This document shows, one piece after another, positions 1-5,896 of a DNA stretch of 6,034 bases (position 1 is the first letter of the stretch; every line of letters begins with the position of its first letter). The DNA is taken from the NCBI GenBank assembly GCA_028292185.1, contig JAQGMT010000350.1, positions 1 to 6,034 of the forward strand, in the 5' to 3' direction. The position numbers and the translations under genes were made by a program. This DNA comes from Ramlibacter sp. (GTDB lineage: Bacteria; Pseudomonadota; Gammaproteobacteria; Burkholderiales; Burkholderiaceae_C). A model generated the notes under the pieces. The model was not told where the DNA came from and did no database searches. It worked only from the letters and a program-made list of their open reading frames with translations.

Positions 1-44
1 CCGATGCCGCGGCTGGCGCCCGTGACGAGTAGTACTTGATCCAA
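1..44 (-). CDS. Short-chain dehydrogenase/reductase (SDR), N-terminal fragment
   Basis: Only the first 14 complete codons lie in the window; the gene runs off the left edge. Read on the minus strand from a TTG codon, the peptide is MDQVLLVTGASRGIG. This is the first beta strand and the TGxxxGIG dinucleotide-binding loop that opens classical SDR Rossmann folds, so an NAD(P)H-dependent oxidoreductase is expected. The TTG start is chosen because an AGGAG lies 7 bases upstream and there is no ATG or GTG in frame near it; an ATT codon directly before it would be a rarer alternative. The gene is divergent from the hydrolase operon at 137. The substrate cannot be told from this fragment. The family call is fairly secure for so short a piece because the motif is complete and at the correct distance from the start. 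Confidence 0.8.
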   Translation of the reverse strand, partial: MDQVLLVTGASRGI

Positions 45-51
45 AATGCGT

Positions 52-56
52 CTCCT
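52..56 (-). promoter_or_regulatory. Ribosome binding site of the SDR gene
   Basis: AGGAG on the minus strand, 7 bases before the TTG codon at 44-42. It decides the otherwise unclear start of the truncated SDR gene. Confidence 0.65.
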
Positions 57-123
57 GCAAAAAAACCGTGACTGGGCTACAAAGCGTCCTGCTTTCGCCA
101 TTACAGCAAATCCTTCAATCCTC

Positions 124-128
124 AGGAG
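124..128 (+). promoter_or_regulatory. Ribosome binding site of the dienelactone hydrolase gene
   Basis: AGGAG lies 8 bases before the ATG at 137. It supports that start over the in-frame GTG at 68, which would add 23 residues with no family resemblance. A second ATG at 132 is out of frame and too close to the site. Confidence 0.75.
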
Positions 129-136
129 ATCATGAC

Positions 137-820
137 ATGGGCACTTCCGTTGACCTCAAAGCCGCCGACGGCTTCGTATTTCCCGCTTACGTGGCGCAGC
201 CCGCCGGCCGCGCGAAGGGCGCCATCGTGGTGATCCAGGAAATATTCGGCGTGAACTCGCACATCCGCTCCGTGGCCGACGGCTACGCCAAGGACGGATA
301 CCTCGCCATTGCGCCGGCCACCTTCCACCGGGTCAAGCCCGGCGTCGAACTCGGTTATTCGCCCGACGACATGGGCGCCGGCATGGCGCTGAAGGCGGCG
401 GTCGAAGCGCTGCCCGCGCCCGGCGTACTGCAGGACATCCAGGCGGCGATCGATCACGCGGCGCAAGCCGGCAAGGTCGGCATCGTCGGCTACTGCTGGG
501 GCGGCCTGCTGACCTGGCGCGCCGCCTGTGAGCTCAAGGGCTTGTCCGCGGCGGTCGCGTATTACGGCGGCGGTGTCACCACGCCGGGCGAAATCGCGCG
601 CAAGCCCAAGGTGCCGGTGATGGCGCATTTCGGCGACAAGGACAAGCACATTTCGATCGACAGCGTGGAGGCTTTCAAGAAGGCCCATCCGGAAGTCGAG
701 GTGCACATCTATTCGGCCGACCACGGCTTCAATTGCGACCAGCGCGGCGCGTACGACGCACCCGCCGCGAAGCAGGCGCGCGAGCGCTCCCTCGCGTTCT
801 TCGCCAAGCATTTGGCCTGA
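137..820 (+). CDS. Dienelactone hydrolase family protein
   Basis: This 227-residue alpha/beta hydrolase has the usual length of cytoplasmic dienelactone hydrolases (carboxymethylenebutenolidases). Those enzymes open the lactone ring of dienelactones to maleylacetate in chloroaromatic breakdown. The family layout is complete: QEIFGVN at about 34-40, with the glutamate (E35) that partners the nucleophile; the nucleophile elbow GYCWGG at 118-123 with Cys120; GDKDKHIS at 166-173 with the likely acid Asp169; and SADHGF at 193-198 with His196. Together these give the Cys-Asp-His triad typical of the family. There is no signal peptide. It is the first gene of a three-gene operon, and the next gene begins after a single base. 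No chlorocatechol dioxygenase or maleylacetate reductase gene is in view, so a dedicated chlorocatechol role is unproven and a general esterase or lactonase role is equally possible. The family is clear; the substrate is not. Confidence 0.93.
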   Translation: MGTSVDLKAADGFVFPAYVAQPAGRAKGAIVVIQEIFGVNSHIRSVADGYAKDGYLAIAPATFHRVKPGVELGYSPDDMGAGMALKAAVEALPAPGVLQDIQAAIDHAAQAGKVGIVGYCWGGLLTWRAACELKGLSAAVAYYGGGVTTPGEIARKPKVPVMAHFGDKDKHISIDSVEAFKKAHPEVEVHIYSADHGFNCDQRGAYDAPAAKQARERSLAFFAKHLA

Positions 821-821
821 C

Positions 822-1685
822 GTGATGCGGCTACTCGCGCTGGCGGCCGCGTTGAGCTTCGCCGGCGCGGTGCTCGCCGCCGACTACAGCGGCCCGCTGT
901 TCGACACCCACCTGCACTACAACGACGAAGCGCAGGGGCCGTACCCGCTGCCTGACGTGCTGGCCCGCATGCAGCGCAACGGGGTGAAGGCGATCGTCGC
1001 CAACTCGCGCACCAACGACGGCACCAAGGCGCTCGCCGCTTCACCGCAAACCAGCCAGGCAGGCGTTACGGTGGTGCCCTTCGTGCGCCTGTACCGCACG
1101 CGCGCCGACTACGACAACTGGTTTCGCGACGAATCGGTCTACACGATGGTGCAGACCGAGCTTGCGAGCGGAACGGCGGCCGGCCCGTATCGCGGGCTCG
1201 GCGAATTCCACCTGTACGACAGCGCCAATGCGAACGGGCCGGTCGCAAGAAAGCTGATGGCGCTGGCCGAGGAGAAGAACCTCGCGGTGCTCGCGCATGT
1301 GGACGATGCCGCCATCGACCTGCTGATGGCCAACACGCCATCCAAGGGCCAGAAGGTGCGCTTGATCTGGGCACACACGGGGATCGGCGGCGCGCCGATA
1401 GGGCGCGTGGAACAGCTGCTCGCGAAATACCCGCTGTTGATGGGCGAGTTGTCGTATCGCCCCGGCCTGACCTGCGAGGGTGGCAAGCTCTGTCCCGAGT
1501 GGCGCGCCTTGCTGCTGAAATATCCGACGCGTTTCATGATCGGCTCGGACACGTGGGTGAACCAGCGCTGGGCGCAGTACGACGACTTGATGAAGGGCTA
1601 TCGAACCTGGCTGGGCGACCTGCCCGTCGATGCGGCGCGCCGCATCGGCTGGGACAACGCGGCCAGCCTGTTCGGCGTCAAATGA
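822..1685 (+). CDS. Exported amidohydrolase-superfamily metal-dependent hydrolase
   Basis: This 287-residue protein starts with a Sec-type signal peptide: a short basic n-region (MMR), a hydrophobic stretch to about residue 18, and a likely cut after VLA (residue 19). The mature enzyme should be periplasmic. The rest looks like a TIM-barrel metallohydrolase of the amidohydrolase superfamily (Amidohydro_2/TatD-like). Visible elements are DTHLH at 28-32 (the HxH metal site), GEFHLY at 127-132, AH159, WAH185TG and GSD243, which together match the superfamily's metal ligands and catalytic aspartate. Cys218 and Cys224 could form a disulfide in the periplasm. The GTG start is taken from the 1-base spacing to the upstream stop; the next codon is ATG (825), an equally possible start. 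No strong ribosome site is visible, so coupling to the upstream gene is likely. The reaction (amide, lactone or decarboxylation chemistry) cannot be assigned. Confidence 0.85.
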   Translation: MMRLLALAAALSFAGAVLAADYSGPLFDTHLHYNDEAQGPYPLPDVLARMQRNGVKAIVANSRTNDGTKALAASPQTSQAGVTVVPFVRLYRTRADYDNWFRDESVYTMVQTELASGTAAGPYRGLGEFHLYDSANANGPVARKLMALAEEKNLAVLAHVDDAAIDLLMANTPSKGQKVRLIWAHTGIGGAPIGRVEQLLAKYPLLMGELSYRPGLTCEGGKLCPEWRALLLKYPTRFMIGSDTWVNQRWAQYDDLMKGYRTWLGDLPVDAARRIGWDNAASLFGVK

Positions 1686-2335
1686 TCCAGTTGCATCACA
1701 CCCCCAGCAGCGCCGCCATGGTGCCGCACATTCTCTTGGAGGAACTGGGCGTGCCCTACGAGCGCTTGCCGGTGGACCGCGCGGCCGGCGAGCACAAGCA
1801 ACCCGAGTACCTCAAGCTCAATCCGAACGGCCAAATCCCGGTGCTTCGCGACGGCGAACTGGTGCTATATGAAACCGCGGCCATCGTGCTGCATCTTTGC
1901 GATACGCACACGCAAGCGAATTTGGCGCCGGCGGTCGGCACCGCGGCGCGAGCGCATTTCTACAAGTGGTTGGTGTGGCTGACGAATACCTTGCAAGCCA
2001 CATTGATGATCTATTTCTATCCGGACCGCTGGGTGGACGAAGGCAACGTGGGCGGCGCCACCGAAGTGAAGGCCCATGCCGAGCGCAAGGTCGCCGGCCT
2101 GCTCGATCAGCTCGACGACGAACTCGCCCGCCATGGCGGCCCGTGGTTTGGCGGCAGCAGTTACGGCGCGCTCGATGCTTACGTGTTCACGCTGTGCCGC
2201 TGGACCCGCAATTTCGCCAATCAGGCGCCGGCGCGCAGCCGGCCGCACCTGGGGCCTTACCTTCAGCGGATGCTGGCACGGCCTGCGATCGAGCGCGTGC
2301 TGGCCAACGAGAATCTGTCGCCGCCGTACGTCTAG
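1682..2335 (+). CDS. Glutathione S-transferase family protein
   Basis: This 217-residue protein is a full-length cytosolic GST. The thioredoxin-like N-terminal domain spans about 1-76, with HTPSSAAMVPHILLEE at 6-21, the cis-proline segment NGQIPVL (Pro53), and YETAAIVLHL at 63-72, whose Glu64-Thr65 pair binds the gamma-glutamyl part of glutathione. The helical C-terminal domain runs from about 85 and contains YGALDAY with the conserved Asp165 of the GST folding motif. Ser9/Ser10 sit where beta-class enzymes have Cys10, so a serine-activated glutathione is likely. The start is ATG at 1682, overlapping the upstream stop as ATGA; an open frame continues upstream to 1499, but that part lies inside the amidohydrolase gene and has no GST resemblance. 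It probably conjugates or reduces electrophiles related to whatever the two upstream hydrolases process; this is inference. Its stop overlaps the stop of the convergent DUF1003 gene. Confidence 0.93.
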   Translation: MIQLHHTPSSAAMVPHILLEELGVPYERLPVDRAAGEHKQPEYLKLNPNGQIPVLRDGELVLYETAAIVLHLCDTHTQANLAPAVGTAARAHFYKWLVWLTNTLQATLMIYFYPDRWVDEGNVGGATEVKAHAERKVAGLLDQLDDELARHGGPWFGGSSYGALDAYVFTLCRWTRNFANQAPARSRPHLGPYLQRMLARPAIERVLANENLSPPYV

Positions 2336-2931
2336 GACTTGTCGCCGCCGTGTTTCGGCGGCTGACCGGTTTCTTCGCGGTACGCTTCCTCGATCTGCTC
2401 CACCAACGACTCGGGACGGGTGGCTTCCTCCAGTGCGCGCACCTGCGGATCGTCGCCAAGGTGGGCGCCGACTTTTTTCGCGATGCGCTCCAGTATCTGC
2501 AGCGCCTTCGTGTTCTCCTGCTCGGCCAGCAGGTTGATCTGCAAGTCCAGCTGGTTGCGCCGCTCCGCGATCCGCATGTCGTAGTTCTGGCTGATCAGAA
2601 TGAAGGTGGAAAGAAAAATCGCTTCCAGCGAAACCACGAGGGTGAGGAAGGTGAACGGGTACGGATCGAAGGCCTTGAACCAGGGCAGGGTGTTGTAGCC
2701 GATCCAGACAGCGAACAGGACGACGTGGATCCACACGAACGTCATCTGCCCGCAAAAACGCGCGATCGCCGCTGCAACCCGATCAGCGCCCGTGCGCTTT
2801 GCCATCGCAGCTTGTTCGAGCTGGCGCATCGCCGTGACGTTCTGCCGGGTGACGTCTTCTCCACTGGCCGATTTGCGATAGCCGCTTTCCAGTCCGGGGT
2901 CCGCGCGGCGCGGCTGGCGGGGGTGATTCAT
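2332..2931 (-). CDS. DUF1003 domain membrane protein
   Basis: This 199-residue protein matches the DUF1003 pattern. A polar N-terminal region of about 60 residues is followed by two membrane helices (about 63-81, with WIHVVLFAVWIGYN, and about 92-114, with TFLTLVVSLEAIFLSTFILIS). Then comes QNYDMRIAERRNQLDLQINLLAEQE, split here as QNYDMR (115-120) and RRNQLDLQINLLAEQE (124-139), and a charged, probably coiled-coil tail. The helix-loop-helix plus the N-Q-x-D-L-Q-I-N-L-L stretch is the family hallmark. The molecular function of the family is not known. The ATG at 2931 overlaps the stop of the upstream DUF72 gene as ATGA, so the two are likely translated together. It is the last gene of the hemB-led operon, and its stop codon shares CTAG with the stop of the convergent GST gene. 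Confidence 0.9.
   Translation of the reverse strand: MNHPRQPRRADPGLESGYRKSASGEDVTRQNVTAMRQLEQAAMAKRTGADRVAAAIARFCGQMTFVWIHVVLFAVWIGYNTLPWFKAFDPYPFTFLTLVVSLEAIFLSTFILISQNYDMRIAERRNQLDLQINLLAEQENTKALQILERIAKKVGAHLGDDPQVRALEEATRPESLVEQIEEAYREETGQPPKHGGDKS
2344..2362. other. GC-rich hairpin at the junction of convergent operons
   Basis: GCCGCCG, a 5-base loop TGTTT, then CGGCGGC: a perfect 7-bp stem starting 9 bases after the GST stop and lying inside the last codons of the DUF1003 gene. It could slow or end plus-strand transcription, but no T-run follows on either strand, so it is not a canonical intrinsic terminator. It may simply reflect the codons used. Confidence 0.25.
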
Positions 2932-3671
2932 GCCCGTTCCTTCTCAAGCGCCAGTTGGAGGCGCAACGCATTATCGGCGGCGGCACCGCCCGCCGTGTTG
3001 TCGAAGATGCACCAGACGGGGCAGCGATCGCGCAAGGCCAGCGTCATTCGAGATGCCAGCGCATCGATCAGCTGCGGCTCGTAGGCCGAGTAATACATGC
3101 GCGGCGAGCCGTGCAGGCGCAGATACGCGAAACCGCGCCAGCCGCCCGGACTCGCTGCGTCCGGGTGGCGCACCGGGTCCGCCAGCACTCGCGCCACGCG
3201 GTGCGCGGACAGCAGCGCATCGGCCTCGGGCCCGAACCAGGATGCGTGGCGCGGCTCCGCACTCACGGCTCCTTGCCAGCGCTGGCGCAGCGCCTCGAAG
3301 AAAGTCGCTGCAACCGCCGCCTCGAAGGCCAAGCTGGGTGGCAATTGCACCAGCAGGCATCCCAGGCGCGGGCCCAAACCGCTGGCCTGCGCCATGAATT
3401 CGTCCAGCAGGGCCTCGCCGCCAATCAGCTTGCCCTTGTGCGTGATGGTCCTGGGCAGCTTCACCGAGAAGAGGAAACCGTCCGGCACACTCTCGGCCCA
3501 GCGGCGATAGGTCGCCGCGCTGTGCGGCCGATGAAAAGAGGAATTGATTTCAGCTGCATTGAAGCGGGTGGCGTACCGCTGCAGGTGCGTGCCCTGTCCG
3601 GCGAACTGGGATTGCACTGACAGCGGCAGGCTCCAGCCGGCGCAACCGATGTAGCTCGCAGCCGCCGCCAT
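2928..3671 (-). CDS. DUF72 (YecE-like) family protein
   Basis: This 247-residue protein carries the ordered motifs of DUF72: YIGCAGWS at 7-14, EINSSFHRP at 41-49, FLFSVKLPRTITH at 66-78, LVQLPPSL at 107-114, EPRHASWF at 139-146, AYLRLHG at 182-188 and CIFDNTAGGAAADNA at about 221-235. Family members solved by structural genomics are TIM barrels with a conserved polar pocket; the biochemical role is still not established. The length is normal and no truncation is seen. There is no signal peptide. It starts 18 bases after the stop of the CorA-like gene, without an obvious Shine-Dalgarno site, and ends in an ATGA overlap with the DUF1003 gene. I infer cotranscription with hemB from spacing only. 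Confidence 0.92.
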   Translation of the reverse strand: MAAAASYIGCAGWSLPLSVQSQFAGQGTHLQRYATRFNAAEINSSFHRPHSAATYRRWAESVPDGFLFSVKLPRTITHKGKLIGGEALLDEFMAQASGLGPRLGCLLVQLPPSLAFEAAVAATFFEALRQRWQGAVSAEPRHASWFGPEADALLSAHRVARVLADPVRHPDAASPGGWRGFAYLRLHGSPRMYYSAYEPQLIDALASRMTLALRDRCPVWCIFDNTAGGAAADNALRLQLALEKERA

Positions 3672-3689
3672 GCGCCAGCGTGTCCGGCT

Positions 3690-4793
3690 TCAGCGGGCGG
3701 TGCGCGCCAGGTAGCGCTTGCGCCAAAAGACCAGGAGCACGACCGCGCCCACCGCCAGCATCAGCGCGAGGATGAACCACATCGCGTAGTCCGAGTGGAT
3801 CAGCGGCAGGAATTCGAAGTTCATGCCGAAAAACCCGGTGATGAAGTTCAGCGGCAGGAACACCGCCGTCAGGGCGGTGAGTGCGCGCATGATCTCGTTG
3901 GTTCGATGGCCCAGCGCGGAAAAATGGATCTGCACCGCCGTTTCCGCGCCTTGCTCCATCCGGCGCACGTGCCGCACCACCCGCTCGATGTGCTCCACCA
4001 CGTCGCGCGCCCGCGCCTGCAGCGAGTCGCGCTCGGCCTGCGGCATCCAGAGGGCCGGCTGCTCGCGCTGCGTGTCCAGCCATTCCTGCATGGCGTCCTT
4101 CTGGCCTTCGGACAGATCTTCCAGCGTATGCAGCGCCGCCCGCGCCACCATCAGGGCGCGCCAGTCCCCGCCGCGCGAGCGCGGCGCGAGCAACTGCTGC
4201 TGCCATTCGTCCAGTTCGCTGCTGAGTTGCTTGCGCAGCTCCAGGTAGCTGTCCACCATGAGGTTGAGCATGCGCAGCATCAAATCGGCAGTACCCGTGG
4301 GCAGGCGATTGCGGGCAGCGGCGCTCAGGCCTTCGTTTTGCAGCGCGTCGGCCAGGAAGCGCTCGATGAAGGTCTTGGCGGTGAAGCAACCGGCCGGATG
4401 CACGGACACCAGCAGTTTGTCGAACACGACAAACCCCACCGCCCGGGTGCGGATGCGTGCGAACGCGGCCAGTTCTCCGCCCGCCAGCGCTTCGTTCGTT
4501 TCCTGGGCTTCGGCCCTGGCTTCGGCTTCACTCGCCAGGCGCCGGAAAATCACCAGGTCATAGATCGACGTGTAGTCGTAGCGCGACGGGTGGCTGCGAT
4601 TGGCCAGGTCTTTCAGGTGCAGGTCCAGCAGCCGCGACCCGCCCAGGGCTTGCGCGGCCCGCTGCAGCGTGGCGGCGTCGGTGTCCAGCGATTCCCGTTC
4701 GAGATAGATCCAGATGAAGCCGCCGGCGGGCGCGCTGTCGGGCAGCTGGTCCAGGAACCTGAGGGTGCCGGCCGCGAATTCGACGATGTGCAT
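3690..4793 (-). CDS. CorA/ZntB-family divalent metal ion transporter
   Basis: This 367-residue protein has the architecture of the CorA family, whose members form pentameric inner-membrane channels. A large cytoplasmic domain (about 1-300) ends in long charged helices (about 170-300). Two C-terminal membrane helices follow, about 303-322 and 336-356, with the signature GMN at 323-325 at the end of the first and a basic tail WRKRYLARTAR. The short periplasmic loop reads GMNFEFLPLIHSDY. It keeps the first glutamate of the canonical CorA loop but has LPLI where classic Mg2+ CorA proteins have MPEL. Substrate is therefore uncertain: Mg2+ (also Co2+/Ni2+) or, as in ZntB, Zn2+. It begins 10 bases after the hemB stop and precedes the DUF72 gene by 18 bases. 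The ribosome binding site is weak, suggesting coupling to hemB translation. Confidence 0.93.
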   Translation of the reverse strand: MHIVEFAAGTLRFLDQLPDSAPAGGFIWIYLERESLDTDAATLQRAAQALGGSRLLDLHLKDLANRSHPSRYDYTSIYDLVIFRRLASEAEARAEAQETNEALAGGELAAFARIRTRAVGFVVFDKLLVSVHPAGCFTAKTFIERFLADALQNEGLSAAARNRLPTGTADLMLRMLNLMVDSYLELRKQLSSELDEWQQQLLAPRSRGGDWRALMVARAALHTLEDLSEGQKDAMQEWLDTQREQPALWMPQAERDSLQARARDVVEHIERVVRHVRRMEQGAETAVQIHFSALGHRTNEIMRALTALTAVFLPLNFITGFFGMNFEFLPLIHSDYAMWFILALMLAVGAVVLLVFWRKRYLARTAR

Positions 4794-4803
4794 GAACGCT
4801 CGT

Positions 4804-5805
4804 TCAGCGCCGCAGCAGCTTGGCCGCGTCGATGGCGAAGTAGGTCAGCACGCCATTGGCGCCGGCGCGCTTGAAAGCCAGCAGGCTCTCCATCATCACC
4901 GCGTCGTGATCCAGCCAGCCGTTCTGCGCCGCCGCCTTGAGCATCGAATACTCGCCGCTGACCTGGTAGACGAAGGTGGGCATGCGAAATTCGTCCTTCA
5001 CCCGCCGCACGATGTCCAGGTAAGGCATGCCGGGCTTGACCATCACCATGTCGGCGCCTTCGGCGATGTCCATCGCCACTTCGCGCAGCGCCTCGTCGCT
5101 GTTGCCGGAGTCCATCTGGTAAACCTTCTTGTTGCTCTTGCCCAGGTTGGACGCCGAGCCCACGGCGTCGCGGAACGGCCCATAGAAGGCGCTGGCGTAC
5201 TTGGCGCTGTACGCCATGATGCGAGTGTGGATGAAGCCCTCGCCTTCCAGGGCCTTGCGAATCGCGCCGATGCGCCCATCCATCATGTCGCTGGGCGCCA
5301 CGATGTCGACCCCGGCCTCGGCTTGCACCAGCGCCTGGCGCACCAGCAGTTCCACCGTCTCGTCGTTGATGATGTATCCCGTGTCGTCGAGCAGGCCGTC
5401 CTGCCCGTGGCTGGTGAACGGGTCCAGCGCCACGTCGGTCATGATCCCGAGCTCGGGGAAGCGCGACTTCAGCTCGCGCACCGCCCGTGGCACCAGGCCG
5501 TCGGGGTTCCAGGCTTCACGGCCGTCCGGCGTTTTCAGCTTGGGGTCGATCACCGGGAAAAACGCCATTGCCGGGATGCCCAAGGACACGCATTCCTCGG
5601 CCACAGCTGCCAAGAGGTCCACGCTCAGGCGCTCGACGCCGGGCATCGAGGCCACAGCTTCGCGCCGGTCGCGGCCATCCAGCAGAAACACCGGGTAGAT
5701 CAGGTCGTGCGGGCTGAGGCTGTGTTCGCGCACCAGATTGCGCGTGAAATCGTCGCGTCGCAACCGGCGCGGGCGGCCATGGGGGTAAGGGGCATGCAGG
5801 CTCAT
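4804..5805 (-). CDS. hemB: Delta-aminolevulinic acid dehydratase (porphobilinogen synthase)
   Basis: HemB condenses two 5-aminolevulinate molecules to porphobilinogen, the second common step of haem, sirohaem and cobalamin synthesis, in the cytoplasm. The 333-residue product has the expected length. Both active-site lysines are present: Lys202 in YSAKYAS and the Schiff-base Lys257 in MVKPGMPYLD. The metal region DVALDPFTSHGQDG (124-137) has Asp124, Asp128 and Asp136 where zinc enzymes have three cysteines (DVCLC...C), so this is the zinc-independent, magnesium-responsive class known from Pseudomonas aeruginosa. The N-terminal arm RPRRLRRDDFTRNLVRE is typical. I chose the ATG at 5805 because an in-frame TTG at 5856 would add 17 residues with no family resemblance. 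The Shine-Dalgarno site is weak (GGTGG about 12 bases upstream). It is the first gene of a likely four-gene operon, and no convincing promoter of its own was found. Confidence 0.97.
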   Translation of the reverse strand: MSLHAPYPHGRPRRLRRDDFTRNLVREHSLSPHDLIYPVFLLDGRDRREAVASMPGVERLSVDLLAAVAEECVSLGIPAMAFFPVIDPKLKTPDGREAWNPDGLVPRAVRELKSRFPELGIMTDVALDPFTSHGQDGLLDDTGYIINDETVELLVRQALVQAEAGVDIVAPSDMMDGRIGAIRKALEGEGFIHTRIMAYSAKYASAFYGPFRDAVGSASNLGKSNKKVYQMDSGNSDEALREVAMDIAEGADMVMVKPGMPYLDIVRRVKDEFRMPTFVYQVSGEYSMLKAAAQNGWLDHDAVMMESLLAFKRAGANGVLTYFAIDAAKLLRR

Positions 5806-5844
5806 GGCCGAAATTGTCCACCATCTACCGCAACTGAATCGGCC
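5806..5844. repeat. Inverted repeat in the hemB leader
   Basis: GGCCGA at 5806-5811 and its exact complement TCGGCC at 5839-5844, 27 bases apart, directly upstream of the hemB ATG. In hemB mRNA the 6-bp stem would end right at the start codon and hold the weak GGTGG site in its loop. It could be a translation-control stem or an operator, or chance; there is no further pairing beyond 6 bp. Confidence 0.3.
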
Positions 5845-5861
5845 AAAAGCCCACAACGGCC

Positions 5862-5890
5862 TTGAAACCCGAGCCGCGGTTTGTTAGATT
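5862..5890 (+). promoter_or_regulatory. Sigma70-type promoter of the putative small RNA
   Basis: -35 box TTGAAA (5862-5867, 5 of 6 to consensus), 17-base spacer, -10 box TAGATT (5885-5890, 4 of 6). Transcription would start near 5896-5898. It points away from hemB and toward the hairpins and terminator that end at 5995. Confidence 0.7.
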
Positions 5891-5896
5891 ACGGAT

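Noticed and set aside
68..136. GTG at 68 as an earlier start of the dienelactone hydrolase
   Set aside because: It adds 23 residues with no family resemblance and has no ribosome site, whereas ATG 137 has AGGAG at 8 bases.
2344..2362. Hairpin after the GST gene as a full intrinsic terminator
   Set aside because: No T-run follows on either strand; kept only as a low-confidence structure.
1865..2755. Minus-strand open frame of 296 codons opposite the GST gene
   Set aside because: Shadow in GC-rich sequence with arginine- and alanine-rich low-information protein; the plus-strand GST is complete.
1897..3084. Plus-strand open frame of 395 codons across the GST and DUF1003 genes
   Set aside because: It runs out of frame through the GST gene and antisense to the DUF1003 and DUF72 genes, with no domain resemblance.
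3795..4874. Plus-strand open frame of 359 codons opposite the CorA-like gene
   Set aside because: Antisense shadow; the minus strand shows GMN and two membrane helices in the right places.
5806..5856. TTG at 5856 as an earlier hemB start
   Set aside because: The extra 17 residues do not resemble HemB N-termini, and ATG 5805 gives the typical start and length.
4714..5865. Plus-strand open frame of 383 codons opposite hemB, longer than hemB itself
   Set aside because: Antisense shadow of a certain gene in GC-rich DNA; its protein is rich in His, Arg, Ala and Val with no recognisable domain, while hemB carries all its catalytic residues.
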